Positions 18,967-29,605 of a stretch of DNA of 64,000 bases are shown one piece after another (within the stretch, counting starts at the first letter, position 1; each line of letters begins with the position of its first letter). This DNA comes from Pseudomonas purpurea (GTDB lineage Bacteria; Pseudomonadota; Gammaproteobacteria; Pseudomonadales; Pseudomonadaceae), in NCBI RefSeq assembly GCF_039908635.1, contig NZ_CP150918.1, positions 3,033,001 through 3,097,000 on the forward strand, in the 5' to 3' direction. The notes beneath the pieces were generated by a model. It was not told where the DNA came from and ran no database searches. It saw only the letters and a list, made by a program, of their open reading frames with translations. The translations under genes were made by a program, and so were the position numbers.

Positions 18967-18970
18967 CGTT

Positions 18971-20716
18971 ATGCACGTCACACCTTCAAGACGCACCTTC
19001 ATCAAGGGTCTGGCCGCCGGCAGCCTGCTGGCCGGGGTCGGGCTGTGGCACCCGCCCGCGTGGGCGCTCAAAGGCACGGGCCAGCCGCTGGCGTTGCGCG
19101 GCACCGAGTTTGATCTGTGGATCGGCGAATCGCCGGTCAACTTCACCGGCGCGGCACGCACCGCGATGACCATCAACGGCGGCCTGCCCGGGCCGTTGTT
19201 ACGCTGGCGCGAAGGCGACACGGTGACGATCCGCGTGCGCAACCGCTTGCAGCAAGACACCTCGATCCACTGGCACGGGATCATCCTGCCGGCCAACATG
19301 GACGGTGTGCCAGGCTTGAGTTTCCAGGGCATCGCCCCGGACGGCCTCTACGAGTACCGCTTCACGCTCCGGCAAAACGGCACTTACTGGTATCACAGCC
19401 ACTCCGGCCTCCAGGAGCAGGCCGGGGTGTATGGCCCGCTGGTCATCGACGCCCGCGAACCCGAACCTTTCCAGTACGACCGCGACTACGTGGTGATGCT
19501 CAGCGACTGGAGCGACCAGGCGCCCGACCAGTTGATGCGCACCTTGAAAAAACAGTCCGACTACTACAACCGCCACAAGCGCACGGTCGGCGACTTCATT
19601 ACAGACGTCAGCCGCGACGGCTGGAGCGCCACCGTCGCCAATCGCACGATGTGGGCTGAAATGAACATGAGCCCCACGGACCTGGCCGACGTCAGCGGCC
19701 AGACCTACACCTACCTGATGAACGGCCAGTCACCCGCGAGCAACTGGACTGGTCTGTTCAAGCCCGGCGAAAAACTGCGGCTGCGGCTGATCAACGGCTC
19801 GGCCATGAGCTATTTCGACCTGCGCATCCCCGGCCTGAAAATGACCGTGGTCGCGGCCGACGGGCAATACGTGCAACCCGTGAGCGTCGATGAGCTGCGC
19901 ATTGCGGTCGCCGAAACGTACGACGTGATTGTCGAACCGGGAAGCCAGGCGGCCTACACCCTGTTCGCCCAGTCCATGGACCGCAGCGGCTACGCTCGCG
20001 GCACGTTGAGCCTGAGCGAAGGCTTGCAGGCAGCGATTCCCGCGCTCGACCCACGGCCCTTGATCAGCATGGCCGACATGGGCATGGACCACGGAAACAT
20101 GAGCACCATGCCGACCATGGACCACAGCCAGATGGCGGGCATGGATCACGGCAGCATGGCCGCCATGGGCGGCTCGATGCAGGCCCACCCGGCGTCCGAA
20201 ACCGACAACCCGCTGGTGGACATGCAGACCATGAGCCCCAGCGCCAAACTCGGCGACCCCGGCATTGGCCTGCGCGATAACGGTCGACGCGTGCTCACCT
20301 ATGCCGACCTCAAAAGCACCTTCGCCGACCCGGACGGCCGCGAGCCCTCGCGCACGATCGAGCTGCACCTCACCGGGCACATGGAGAAATTCGCCTGGTC
20401 GTTTGACGGCATCAAGTTCAGCGACGCCGAACCCTTGCGCCTGACTTACGGCGAGCGGCTGCGCATCACCCTGGTCAACGACACCATGATGACCCACCCG
20501 ATTCACCTGCACGGCCTGTGGAGTGACCTGGAGGACGAAAACGGCCGTTTCCAGGTGCGCAAACACACCATCGACATGCCGCCCGGCACCCGCCGCAGTT
20601 ACCGGGTCACGGCCGATGCCCTTGGGCGCTGGGCCTATCACTGCCATTTGCTGTTCCACATGGAGATGGGGATGTTTCGTGAAGTGCGCGTGGATGAACC
20701 GGGGAGCCCGTCATGA
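18971..20716 (+). CDS. copA: CopA multicopper oxidase, periplasmic copper resistance
   Basis: 581 residues. A twin-arginine signal (SRRTFIKG, residues 6-13) sends the folded protein to the periplasm. Three cupredoxin domains carry the copper ligands HWHG (100-103), YHSHSG (141-146), HPIHLHG and [12 protein letters not shown] near the C-terminus. A methionine/histidine-rich stretch with MDH repeats (about 365-400) binds extra copper, as in P. syringae CopA. It oxidises Cu(I) and sequesters copper. The start must be 18971 because a stop lies in frame just upstream and the Tat motif needs it, yet there is no Shine-Dalgarno, only a terminator-like hairpin. It overlaps copB by 4 bases. Confidence 0.93.
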   Translation: MHVTPSRRTFIKGLAAGSLLAGVGLWHPPAWALKGTGQPLALRGTEFDLWIGESPVNFTGAARTAMTINGGLPGPLLRWREGDTVTIRVRNRLQQDTSIHWHGIILPANMDGVPGLSFQGIAPDGLYEYRFTLRQNGTYWYHSHSGLQEQAGVYGPLVIDAREPEPFQYDRDYVVMLSDWSDQAPDQLMRTLKKQSDYYNRHKRTVGDFITDVSRDGWSATVANRTMWAEMNMSPTDLADVSGQTYTYLMNGQSPASNWTGLFKPGEKLRLRLINGSAMSYFDLRIPGLKMTVVAADGQYVQPVSVDELRIAVAETYDVIVEPGSQAAYTLFAQSMDRSGYARGTLSLSEGLQAAIPALDPRPLISMADMGMDHGNMSTMPTMDHSQMAGMDHGSMAAMGGSMQAHPASETDNPLVDMQTMSPSAKLGDPGIGLRDNGRRVLTYADLKSTFADPDGREPSRTIELHLTGHMEKFAWSFDGIKFSDAEPLRLTYGERLRITLVNDTMMTHPIHLHGLWSDLEDENGRFQVRKHTIDMPPGTRRSYRVTADALGRWAYHCHLLFHMEMGMFREVRVDEPGSPS

Positions 20717-21585
20717 ACCGTCATCTGTTGCTGACCGCTGGGTTGGGGCTCTACATGGCGTCGGCGCAGTCCGCCGAAACCCTGGACCATTCCAGCATGG
20801 GGCATGCGCCAATGCCTGGTATGGACCACAGCCAGATGAATGGCATGGATCACTCGACAATGGCACCGTCAGAGAGCCGCACACCGATTCCGGTCCTCAC
20901 CGACGCCGACCGTCGCGCCGCATTCCCGCCGGTGTCCGGGCATGGCGTGCACGACAAGGCGATCAACAGCTTTCTGCTGGTCGATCAACTGGAGTATCAG
21001 GACGCTCGCTCGGGCAGTGCTTTGAATTGGGACATCAGTGGCTGGATCGGCGGTGACATCGACCGCCTCTGGTTGCGCTCCGAAGGTGAGCGCGGCAACG
21101 GCACCACCGAAAAAGCCGAAGCCCAGGCACTCTGGGGCCATGCACTGGGTCCATGGTGGGATGGGGTCATCGGGATTCGTCAGGACTTCAAACCAGGCGC
21201 GCCGCAAACCTGGGCAGCCTTCGGCCTTCAAGGCATGGCGCTGTATAACTTTGAAACACAAGCAACCTTTTTTGTCGGCGAAAGGGGGCAAAATGCGCTC
21301 CGGCTGGAAGGCGACTACGACATCCTGCTGACCAACCGGCTGATTCTTCAGCCGACCGCCGAGGTCAATGCCTACACCCGCAACGACCCTGAACGCGGTA
21401 TCGGTTCCGGGTTGGCGAACACTGAAGCCGGTGTACGCCTGCGCTACGAAATCGTCCCGCAGTTTGCGCCGTACATTGGCGTGAGCTGGAGCCGTTCATA
21501 CGGCAACACGGCGGATTACGCCCGCGAGGATGGTGACGACACCCACGAAGCACGGTTCGTCGCCGGCATCCGGCTGTGGTTCTGA
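20713..21585 (+). CDS. copB: CopB outer-membrane copper resistance protein
   Basis: 290 residues. A signal peptide covers about 1-20 ([21 protein letters not shown]). A short Met/His-rich segment follows ([22 protein letters not shown], about 29-50), then a beta-rich domain of about 210 residues ending in a terminal aromatic (RLWF), typical of an outer-membrane barrel. The CopB family works with CopA in copper tolerance. Its ATG overlaps the copA stop (ATGA), so it is translationally coupled. Confidence 0.93.
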   Translation: MNRHLLLTAGLGLYMASAQSAETLDHSSMGHAPMPGMDHSQMNGMDHSTMAPSESRTPIPVLTDADRRAAFPPVSGHGVHDKAINSFLLVDQLEYQDARSGSALNWDISGWIGGDIDRLWLRSEGERGNGTTEKAEAQALWGHALGPWWDGVIGIRQDFKPGAPQTWAAFGLQGMALYNFETQATFFVGERGQNALRLEGDYDILLTNRLILQPTAEVNAYTRNDPERGIGSGLANTEAGVRLRYEIVPQFAPYIGVSWSRSYGNTADYAREDGDDTHEARFVAGIRLWF

Positions 21586-21614
21586 CCCCAACAACGATCG
21601 ACAAGAGACTTCCC

Positions 21615-22061
21615 ATGCGAAACACACTGCGTCTGGCTGCCCTTGGCGCCCTGTTCATCAGCTCCATGGCCCAGGCGGCCGACCTGATCCCCATCGACGT
21701 GCACCGCGACGCGAATTGCGGTTGCTGCAAAAGCTGGATTTCACACCTGGAAGCCAACGGTTTCAAGGTCATCGACCACGTCGAACCCGACATGAGCGCC
21801 GTCAAGCAGCGCCTTGGCGTGGCACCACGTCTGGCCTCGTGCCACACCGGCGTGATCAACGGCAAATTCGTTGAAGGCCACGTGCCGGCCGAACAGGTGC
21901 TGGCCCTGAGCAAACGCCAGGACCTGCTGGGCGTAGCCGTACCGGGCATGCCAACGGGTTCGCCGGGCATGGAAATGGGCGGCCAGGTCGACGCTTACCA
22001 AGTGATTGGCTTGAGAACCAATGGCACCGATGAAGTGATTGCCGACTACCCGGCCCGGTAA
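21615..22061 (+). CDS. DUF411 periplasmic metal-binding protein
   Basis: 148 residues with a signal peptide at about 1-22 (ending SSMAQA). The mature part carries the DUF411 hallmark CGCCKSW (residues 36-42), a likely copper-binding cysteine cluster, and a second conserved region LASCHTGVINGKFVEGHVP. DUF411 proteins are usually linked to copper resistance. It starts 29 bases after copB and its stop overlaps the next start, so it belongs to the copper operon, probably as a periplasmic copper chaperone (inference). Confidence 0.85.
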   Translation: MRNTLRLAALGALFISSMAQAADLIPIDVHRDANCGCCKSWISHLEANGFKVIDHVEPDMSAVKQRLGVAPRLASCHTGVINGKFVEGHVPAEQVLALSKRQDLLGVAVPGMPTGSPGMEMGGQVDAYQVIGLRTNGTDEVIADYPAR

Positions 22062-22495
22062 TGCTCACGGGTTACCTCGGGTTGTTCCTGGCGGCATTCG
22101 GCGCCGCGACCCTGTTGCCATTGCAGTCCGAGGCGCTGTTGGTCGGCTTGCTGCTGAGCGACCGGTATTGGCTTTGGACGTTACTGGCCATCGCCACCCT
22201 GGGCAATGTCCTCGGCTCGTTGCTGAACTGGTGGCTGGGGCATAGCGTCGAGCGCTTCAAGGGGCGCCGCTGGTTCCCGGTCAGCCCCCGGCACCTGGAC
22301 AAGGCCCGAGGGCATTACCAACGCTACGGGCACTGGTCGTTATGGCTGAGCTGGGTGCCGATCATCGGTGACCCCCTCACCGTGATTGCCGGGGTGATGC
22401 GCGAACCGCTCGCACGCTTTCTGTTGATCGTGACCCTGGCCAAGGGCGCCCGCTACGGGGTGCTGGCGCTGATGACGCTGGGCTGGATGAGTTAA
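22061..22495 (+). CDS. YqaA/DedA-like small membrane protein in the copper operon
   Basis: 144 residues. It resembles the YqaA branch of the VTT/DedA (SNARE-associated) family: an N-terminal re-entrant segment (GAATLLPLQSEALLVGLL), a GN-x-LGSLLNWWLG segment, a central cytosolic helix (RRWFPVSPRHLDKARGHYQRYGHWSLWLSWVPIIGDPLTVIAGVMR) and a last membrane helix. The ATG overlaps the DUF411 stop (TAATG), so it is translationally coupled. DedA relatives handle lipid or small-molecule transport; a specific role in copper tolerance is suggested only by position. Confidence 0.8.
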   Translation: MLTGYLGLFLAAFGAATLLPLQSEALLVGLLLSDRYWLWTLLAIATLGNVLGSLLNWWLGHSVERFKGRRWFPVSPRHLDKARGHYQRYGHWSLWLSWVPIIGDPLTVIAGVMREPLARFLLIVTLAKGARYGVLALMTLGWMS

Positions 22496-22578
22496 ACGCC
22501 TGAGACGGATCACGGCCCTTCTTAATCCCCCCCTAATCAGGTCGCACCAGCATCGGGCCTTTCGACACGGAGTCACCA

Positions 22579-23599
22579 ATGCCTAAATTACATCCCTTGT
22601 GGCTGCTGTTGCTGTCTGCTGCCCTGCCAACCATCGTCCATGCCGACGGCCCCTCATACGGTCCGCAATTGCAAGGCTTCGACTACCCCTACCCCATTCA
22701 AAATTTTGCCTTTGAGTCCCAGGGAAAGCCCTTGGAAATGGGCTTCATGGACGTTCCTCCCAGTGCCAAGGCCAACGGGCGCAGCATCGTGCTGATGCAC
22801 GGTAAAAACTTTTGCGCTGCCACATGGGAGGGTTCAATCAACGCCTTGAGTGCCGCCGGTTATCGGGTGATCGCACCGGACCAGATCGGTTTTTGCACCT
22901 CCAGCAAACCGGACAACTATCAGTACAGTTTTCAGCAACTGGCCACCAACACCCATGACCTTCTCAGAAAACTGGGCATTCAAAAAGCCACGCTGCTGGG
23001 CCATTCCACGGGTGGCATGCTTGCCACCCGTTACGCCTTGCAATACCCCGAACAAGTTGAGCAACTGGCGTTGGTCAACCCCATCGGCCCTGGAGGACTG
23101 GAAAGCCCTCGGCGTGCCTTACCGAACCGTCGACCAATGGTACGCGCGTGAACTCACGCTGACCGCCGAGAACATTCGCGACTATGAACGCAACACTTAT
23201 TACGCGGGTCACTGGCGGCCGGAGTTTGACCGCTGGGTAGACATGCTCGCCGGGTTGAGCAAAGGCCCGGGCCGTACTCAAGTGGCGTGGAACTCGGCCC
23301 TGATCTACGACATGATCTTCACCCAGCCGGTGTTCTACGAATTCAAGCATCTGAAAACACCGACCCTGTTGTTAATCGGCACCGCCGACACCACCGCCAT
23401 CAGCAAAGACATTGCCCCACCCGAGGTGAAGGCGAAAATCGGTCGCTACGATGTGCTTGGCAAGCAGGTCGCCCAGCTCATTCCAAGGTCCACCCTGATA
23501 GAGTTCCCGGGGCTGGGGCATGCGCCACAGATGGAGGAGCCCACCCGATTCCATCAAGCCTTGCTCGGCTGGCTGAACAAGAGCAATCAGACCCCCTGA
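22579..23599 (+). pseudogene. Secreted alpha/beta hydrolase, frameshifted as read
   Basis: The two frames join to a 339-residue hydrolase. A signal peptide covers about 1-22 (LWLLLLSAALPTIVHA). The nucleophile elbow GHSTGG lies in LLGHSTGGMLATRYAL. The acid loop is LLIGTADTT, and a C-terminal LGHAPQMEEP holds the catalytic His. The break is at 23086-23090, where GGCCC should be GGCC, giving NPIGLEDWKALGVPYRTVDQWYA. Removing one C makes the length divisible by three. A good intrinsic terminator follows. The substrate is unknown (esterase, lactonase or haloperoxidase-like activity are all possible). Confidence 0.8.
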
Positions 23600-23677
23600 G
23601 AGGTGGACGCATGGCGGGCAACCACTGCGCCCGCTCACCAGAACCGACCAAGTGGTCAAACCCAAGGAGCATCAGTC

Positions 23678-23713
23678 GGCCTCGCGCACAAAAAGGGTGC
23701 GAGGCCGTTTTTT
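23678..23713 (+). terminator. Intrinsic terminator after the hydrolase
   Basis: GGCCTC (23678-23683) pairs with GAGGCC (23701-23706), with additional GCAC/GTGC pairing inside, then six T (23708-23713). It separates the hydrolase from the glgA operon. Confidence 0.75.
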
Positions 23714-24141
23714 CCTCGCGCCATTGCCAGGCACCCTACTCCCTCTTTTCGCCCCCGTGCGCACTCAAAAGAGCCCTTCGTCGGTGCGCATCTACCCGTA
23801 CACCCCACGAAAACAGCCACACAAAACCGATTGTCGAACAATTCGTCAATCCGCCCTGCCCCGCTCTAGGTTCTGGCCTAGACTGAGTTTCGCGAGGGAA
23901 AACCGGTCAGTCATCTGCCTTGAAAAAACTCGAAACTTTTCGCTCAAGCGACGAGTCAGGTTAAAGGTGGAGCGGTGTCGACTGGTGCAATCCTTGCAAT
24001 GGCTCCTCCACCCTTTCTGCTTCAACGCATTGGGCAGCCCTTGCTCTTCTTTGCGTAGCGCTATTGCGTCTGGCCACCGGAATTGGCCATCGGGTCCGCG
24101 GGTGCTAAAGCAGAAACAGATCAATAAAACGGGAGAGACTC
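23714..24141. other. Long leader/intergenic region upstream of glgA, no gene seen
   Basis: 428 bases with no supported open frame. A short TCTAGG/CCTAGA inverted repeat lies at 23865-23882. The promoter of the glgA operon is probably here, but no consensus was clear enough to mark. GGGAGAG lies just before the glgA ATG. Confidence 0.4.
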
Positions 24142-25710
24142 ATGATCAGTGCCGCTTTGGAAGTTCAGGGAGCGCGTTCTCAATCGCAGGCCAGTGCCGC
24201 CACCTCGATGACGGTGCTGACCCCGGGTGCGAAGCCGGTACTGCCAGTCTCCAGCCAGAATCCGAACAAGAAAAAAGTCTTGTTCGTGACCTCGGAAATC
24301 GCCGACCTGGTGAAGACCGGTGGCTTGGGTGACGTCTGCGCGGCACTGCCTCGGGCAATGGCGCATTTGCATGATGTGCGGGTGTTGATCCCCGGTTACC
24401 CGCAAGTGCTGCACAGCGAAAACCCGATCCACATCATCGGCGAACTCGGCGGCCACGCGGCGTTGCCACCCTGCAAGATCGGGCGCATGGACATGCCCGA
24501 CGGCCTGGTGATTTACGTACTGATCTGCCCGGAACTGTACGAGCGCGAGGGTTCGCCTTATGGCGCCAATAACGGTCGCGACTGGCCGGATAACCATATC
24601 CGTTTCGCCCGGCTGGGGCTCGCCGCCGCCGACATTGCCGCCAACCTGGCCCATCTCCATTGGTGCCCGGATCTGGTGCATGCCCACGACTGGCCCGCCG
24701 GCCTCGCGCCGGCCTATATGCACTGGCGCGGGCAGCGCACACCCACGCTGTTCACCATTCATAACCTCGCCTATCAGGGCGTGGTCAGCCTGGCTTCCTG
24801 CCCGGAGTTGGGCATCCCCGAACATGCCCTGCAACAGGAAGGCATGGAGTTCTACGGCAAGCTGTCCTTTCTCAAGGCCGGCATGGCCTATGCCAGTCAT
24901 ATCACCACGGTCAGCGCCACGTACGCGCAGGAAATCACCACCCCGGCCTTCGGCTGCGGCCTCGACGGTTTCCTCGCCAGCAAAACCCAGCAAGGCCTGC
25001 TCAGCGGCATTCCCAATGGCATTGACGACAGCTGGGATGCGGCCACCGATCCGCACCTGGTCTGCCCGTTCAGCATTGGCGACTGGGACGGCAAAGCGGT
25101 CAACGCGGCCCACGTTCGCCAGTTGTTCGGCCTGAAGGACTCCAAGGGGCCGCTGTTTGCCGTGGTCTCGCGGCTGGTCTACCAGAAAGGCCTGGACCTG
25201 ACCGAGGCCGTCGCCGCCTTCATCGTCGCCTCGGGCGGTCAGATCGCAATCATCGGGCGCGGCGAACCGGAGGAAGAACAGGCCATGCGCGCCCTCGCCT
25301 TGCGTTTCCCCGGCCAGGTCGGCGTGCGCATCGGCTTCAACGAAACCGACGCTCGACGCATGTTCGCCGGCAGCGATTTTTTGCTGATGCCCTCGCGTTA
25401 TGAACCCTGTGGCCTGAGCCAGATGTATGCGCAGCGCTTCGGCTCGCTGCCGGTGGCGCGCAACACCGGAGGTCTGGCCGACACCATTGAAAACGGCGTC
25501 ACCGGGTTTCTCTTCGACGAATCGACGGTCCAGAGCTACGAGCAAGCCCTGCGCCGCGCCTTCAAGGTATTCGCCTTCCCGGGGCTGCTCAACGCCATGC
25601 GTTGCCGTGCCATGGCCGCGCCGTTCAACTGGTGCAAGGCCGTCGAACCCTATGCCGAACTCTACGAACAACTGGTGGCCAAGGCGCTGGGCAAGTCGGC
25701 CAAAGTGTAA
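24142..25710 (+). CDS. glgA: Glycogen synthase GlgA
   Basis: 522 residues, a family-5 glycosyltransferase. After a 40-residue N-terminal extension comes the ADP-glucose-binding motif KTGGLGDV (58-65). The C-terminal half has the SRLVYQKGLDL segment and the PSRYEPCGLSQMYAQRFGSLPVARNTGGLADT catalytic region. It elongates alpha-1,4-glucan from ADP-glucose. In organisms with the GlgE pathway, some GlgA relatives make maltose-1-phosphate for GlgE (GlgM-like), so the exact reaction here is not certain from sequence alone. It is the first gene of the plus-strand operon, with only 13 bases to treZ. Confidence 0.92.
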   Translation: MISAALEVQGARSQSQASAATSMTVLTPGAKPVLPVSSQNPNKKKVLFVTSEIADLVKTGGLGDVCAALPRAMAHLHDVRVLIPGYPQVLHSENPIHIIGELGGHAALPPCKIGRMDMPDGLVIYVLICPELYEREGSPYGANNGRDWPDNHIRFARLGLAAADIAANLAHLHWCPDLVHAHDWPAGLAPAYMHWRGQRTPTLFTIHNLAYQGVVSLASCPELGIPEHALQQEGMEFYGKLSFLKAGMAYASHITTVSATYAQEITTPAFGCGLDGFLASKTQQGLLSGIPNGIDDSWDAATDPHLVCPFSIGDWDGKAVNAAHVRQLFGLKDSKGPLFAVVSRLVYQKGLDLTEAVAAFIVASGGQIAIIGRGEPEEEQAMRALALRFPGQVGVRIGFNETDARRMFAGSDFLLMPSRYEPCGLSQMYAQRFGSLPVARNTGGLADTIENGVTGFLFDESTVQSYEQALRRAFKVFAFPGLLNAMRCRAMAAPFNWCKAVEPYAELYEQLVAKALGKSAKV

Positions 25711-25723
25711 GAGGACTTCCCGG

Positions 25724-27526
25724 ATGCCATTACGGACGCTGGACACCTGGCCTCACGGCGCCGTCATGCGGGATGCCGAGCACACGCGTTTTGCGCTGTG
25801 GGCGCCGGACGCGTTCTACGTCAGCGTAGAACTCGATGACGGCCGCTCATTGCCGTTACTGCCCCAGGCCGAGGGCTGGTTCGTGCTCGAAGTCCGCTGC
25901 CCGGCCGGGACACGCTACCGCTACAACATCGACGGCGAACAGGACGTTCCCGACCCGGCATCCCGTGCCCAGGCCACTGACCTGGGGTCACCCAGCGTGG
26001 TGGTCGACCCTCTGGCCTATCGCTGGCAGCACCGCAACTGGCAAGGCCGCCCCTGGCACGAAGCGGTGATCTACGAACTGCATGTGGGCGCGCTCGGTGG
26101 GTTCAGCGCGGTGGAACAACACTTGCCACGGCTGGCCGAACTGGGGATCACGGCCATCGAGTTGATGCCGCTGGCGCAGTTCCCCGGCGAACGCAATTGG
26201 GGCTATGACGGCGTGCTGCCCTATGCCCCTCAAGCCTCCTATGGCACGCCCGAGCAACTCAAACACCTGATCGACGCGGCGCATGGTCAGGGCCTGGCGG
26301 TGATTCTGGATGTGGTCTACAACCACTTCGGCCCGGACGGCAACTACCTGCCTCACTACGCCAGTCGTTTCTTTCACGAAGACAAACACACACCGTGGGG
26401 CGCCGCCATCGACTTCCGTCGCCGCGAGGTGCGGGACTTCTTCATTGATAACGCACTGATGTGGCTGCTCGAATACCGCTTCGACGGCCTGCGGCTGGAC
26501 GCGGTGCATGCCATCGACGATCCGGACTTTCTTCAAGAGCTTGGCCAGCAAGTGCGGCAACAGGTCGATCCGGCCCGGCATGTGTGGCTCACTCTGGAAA
26601 ACGAGCACAACCAGGCCCGCCTGTTAGAGCAAGGCTTCGACGCGCAGTGGAACGACGATGGCCATAACGCTTTGCACGTGCTGCTGACCGGTGAAACCGA
26701 CGCCTACTACAGCGACTTTGCCGAGCAGCCGACGCAAAAACTCGCCCGCTGCCTGAGCCAGGGCTTTATCTATCAGGGAGAGCCCAACCGCCATGGCCGG
26801 CCACGGGGAGAGCCTAGCGCACACTTGCCGCCGAGTGCTTTTGTGCTGTTCTTGCAAAACCACGATCAGATCGGCAACCGCGCCTTCGGTGAGCGCCTCA
26901 ACCGGCTGACACCGCCCCAGGCCTTGCACGCCGCAACGGTCCTGCTGTTGCTGTCACCGATGATTCCTTTGATGTTCATGGGTGATGAGTTGGCGGCCGA
27001 GCAACCCTTCCTGTTCTTTACCAGCCACCACGGCGAACTCGCCGATCAGGTCCGCGAAGGACGACGCAACGAATTCGCGGCCTTCAACGCATTCGCCGAT
27101 GAGCAACAGCGCCTGCGAATCCCCGATCCCAATGCTCTCCAAACCTTCCACGCCTCACAACCGAAACTGACCGCCGCCGATGAATCGGCGCAGCGCGCCA
27201 CCTATGAGCTGCACCAGCACCTGCTGGAAATCCGCCATCGGCACATCATGCCGCACCTGCCGGGCGCCCAGGCATTGAGCGCCGACGTACTGGCCGAGGG
27301 CGCGCTCAGTGCCCGTTGGCGCTTGGGCGATGGCAGCGTGTTGCGCATCGACCTCAACCTCAGTTCCCAACCGGTTACTTACGCTGCGGCCGCCGCCCCG
27401 TTGCTCTTCGAATACCCACCGCAAACCGGCACGCTGTTGCAAACAGGCACCCTCGCCCCTTATTGCGCGCTCGTCAGCCTCACGCCGGTCGCGCCCTTGC
27501 ACCTCACCTCTGGAGAGCGCCGATGA
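25724..27526 (+). CDS. treZ: Malto-oligosyltrehalose trehalohydrolase TreZ
   Basis: 600 residues, a GH13 enzyme. An N-terminal carbohydrate-binding immunoglobulin-like domain (about 10-95: FALWAPDAFYVSVEL) precedes the barrel. Barrel motifs include DVVYNHFGPDGNY, the nucleophile segment FDGLRLDAVHAI, LTLENEHN with the acid Glu, and FLQNHDQIGNRAFGERL, which is characteristic of TreZ. It releases trehalose from the malto-oligosyltrehalose made by TreY. ATG 25724 is chosen because GAGG lies just upstream and the domain begins soon after; the frame is open further upstream into glgA. The stop overlaps the malQ start (ATGA). Confidence 0.92.
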   Translation: MPLRTLDTWPHGAVMRDAEHTRFALWAPDAFYVSVELDDGRSLPLLPQAEGWFVLEVRCPAGTRYRYNIDGEQDVPDPASRAQATDLGSPSVVVDPLAYRWQHRNWQGRPWHEAVIYELHVGALGGFSAVEQHLPRLAELGITAIELMPLAQFPGERNWGYDGVLPYAPQASYGTPEQLKHLIDAAHGQGLAVILDVVYNHFGPDGNYLPHYASRFFHEDKHTPWGAAIDFRRREVRDFFIDNALMWLLEYRFDGLRLDAVHAIDDPDFLQELGQQVRQQVDPARHVWLTLENEHNQARLLEQGFDAQWNDDGHNALHVLLTGETDAYYSDFAEQPTQKLARCLSQGFIYQGEPNRHGRPRGEPSAHLPPSAFVLFLQNHDQIGNRAFGERLNRLTPPQALHAATVLLLLSPMIPLMFMGDELAAEQPFLFFTSHHGELADQVREGRRNEFAAFNAFADEQQRLRIPDPNALQTFHASQPKLTAADESAQRATYELHQHLLEIRHRHIMPHLPGAQALSADVLAEGALSARWRLGDGSVLRIDLNLSSQPVTYAAAAAPLLFEYPPQTGTLLQTGTLAPYCALVSLTPVAPLHLTSGERR

Positions 27527-29605
27527 GCGATGCCCAACTGGAAATTCTCGCCAGCCAAGCAGGCCTGGCCGTTGACTGGATCGATGCCAATGGTCGCCCG
27601 CAGAAAGTCGCTGCATCGGTATTGCGGGCTGTCCTGAACGGTCTCGGTCACCCGGCGGGCACCGCTCAGGAGATCGACGCCAGCCTGTTGCAACTGCAAG
27701 AAAACCAACAACGCAGCCACCTGCCGCCGTTGATGACCGTCGATGTCGGCGTGGGGCCTGGACCTGGCCCGTTACTTTTCAGCTGAAACACCCTGCGAGA
27801 TTCATCTTGAAGACGGTGCCGTCCTCAGCCTCAAACTCGACGCCCACGCCGTGTTGCCGGGGCTGATCCCGGTGGGTTATCAGCACGTCAGCATCGATGG
27901 GCTCCAGTTCACCCTCGCCGTGGCGCCGGCCCATTGCCACAGCGTGGCCCACGCGGTCGACAGCCCCACACCCAGGGCGTGGGGCTTGAGCGTGCAGGTG
28001 TATTCCCTGCGCCGTCCCGGTGACGGCGGCTTTGGCGACACTCTGGCCCTGGAAAACCTCGTGCGGGTTGCCGGCGAGCGCGGTGCCGATGCCTTGGCCA
28101 TCAGCCCGTTGCACGCGATGTTTGCCAATGACACTCATCACTACAGTCCGTACTCACCTTCCAGCCGCTTGTTCCTCAACAGCCTGTACGCCTCGCCCGG
28201 AGCGATTCTCGGTGAACGGGCGCTGCGCGCAGCGATTGACGCCACCGGCCTGGCTGAACCGCTGAAAGCCCTGGAGCAACTGCCGCTGATTGATTGGCCC
28301 GCTGCCGCCAAGGCCCGGCAACGCCTTCTGCAAGCCTTGTATGAAGGCTTTTGTCAGGGCGAGCACCCATTGCATGAAGACTTCAGCAGTTTTCGCCATG
28401 CCGGTGGCGAGGCGTTGGAAAACCATTGCCGCTTCGAAGCCTTGCAGGAAACCTGCGCGGCCCAGGGCGTGAGCCTGGATTGGCGCCAATGGCCGGCACA
28501 CTGGCGTGACCCGCGCAGCAGCGCCCTGGCAGAGTTCGCCGAGCAAAATGCCGGGCGCATCGGTTTCCATGCCTTTTGCCAGTGGCTGATCACCCGCTGC
28601 CTGGAGCGCGCGCAAACAGCTGCGCGCAGCAGCGGCATGGGCATCGGCCTGATCGCGGACCTCGCGGTAGGCGCCGATGGCGGCGGCAGCCAGGCCTGGA
28701 GCCGACAGGACGAATTGCTTGCATCGCTGACCGTCGGTGCGCCACCGGACATCCTCAACCGTGCGGGTCAGGGCTGGGGGATTTCCGCGTTTTCCCCCGA
28801 AGGACTGGTGCGTAACGGTTTTCGGGCTTTCATTGAAATGCTGCGGGCCAATTTCGCCCATGCCGGGGGGCTGCGCATTGACCACGTCATGGGCCTGCAA
28901 CGCTTGTGGGTAATCCCCAATGGTGCCCCCCCGAGCGACGGCGCGTACCTGTATTACCCGGTGGACGACTTGCTGCGGTTACTGACCCTCGAATCCCATC
29001 GGCATCAGGCCATCGTCCTCGGTGAAGACCTGGGCACCGTGCCCGAGGGCCTGCGGGAAAAGCTCAGTGCCCGCTCGATCCTCGGCATGCGCGTGTTGCT
29101 GTTCGAGCAGGACCACAACGTGCGTTTCAAGCCGATCCTCGACTGGCCGGACAACGCGCTGGCCACCACCAGCACCCACGACTTGCCCACGCTCAATGGC
29201 TGGTGGCATGGCCGTGATATCGACTGGAATGCCCGCCTCGGCCTGACCGATAGCCACGGCGAGCAGCAATGGCGCGAACACCGGCAACGTGAGCGCGAGG
29301 GCCTGCGTCGTGCCCTGAGCGAAGACCCGCAGAATTTTCGCGAAGAACGTCATGAAACCGATGAGGTGCTTGACGCCAGCGTCAGGTTCCTTGGCCACAC
29401 CCGTGCACCTTTGGTGCTGCTGCCAATCGAAGATGCATTGGGCCTGGACGAGCAGGCCAACCTGCCGGGCACTCTCGACAGCCACCCCAACTGGCGCCGC
29501 CGCTTGCCCGCCCACAGCGAAACACTGCTGGATGAGCCCGACGCGGCACGGCGCCTGGAAATGCTCGCCTGCGCCAGACTTCAAGCGGCCGAGCGTGACC
29601 AATGA
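27523..29605 (+). pseudogene. malQ: 4-alpha-glucanotransferase MalQ, frameshifted as read
   Basis: ATG 27523 overlaps the treZ stop. The two frames give 693 residues, the usual MalQ (amylomaltase, GH77) length. The first frame carries residues 1 to about 78. The second continues from GLDLARYFSAE and holds the family motifs WGLSVQVYSLRR, HYSPYSPSSRLFLN, LRIDHVMGLQRLW (nucleophile Asp), VLGEDLGTVP (acid Glu) and TSTHDLPTLNGWW. The break is at 27753-27758, where GGGGCC should be GGGCC to read VGVGLDLARY. It would disproportionate malto-oligosaccharides, feeding TreY and GlgE. The 3' end overlaps treY (ATGA), as expected for an intact operon. Confidence 0.85.
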
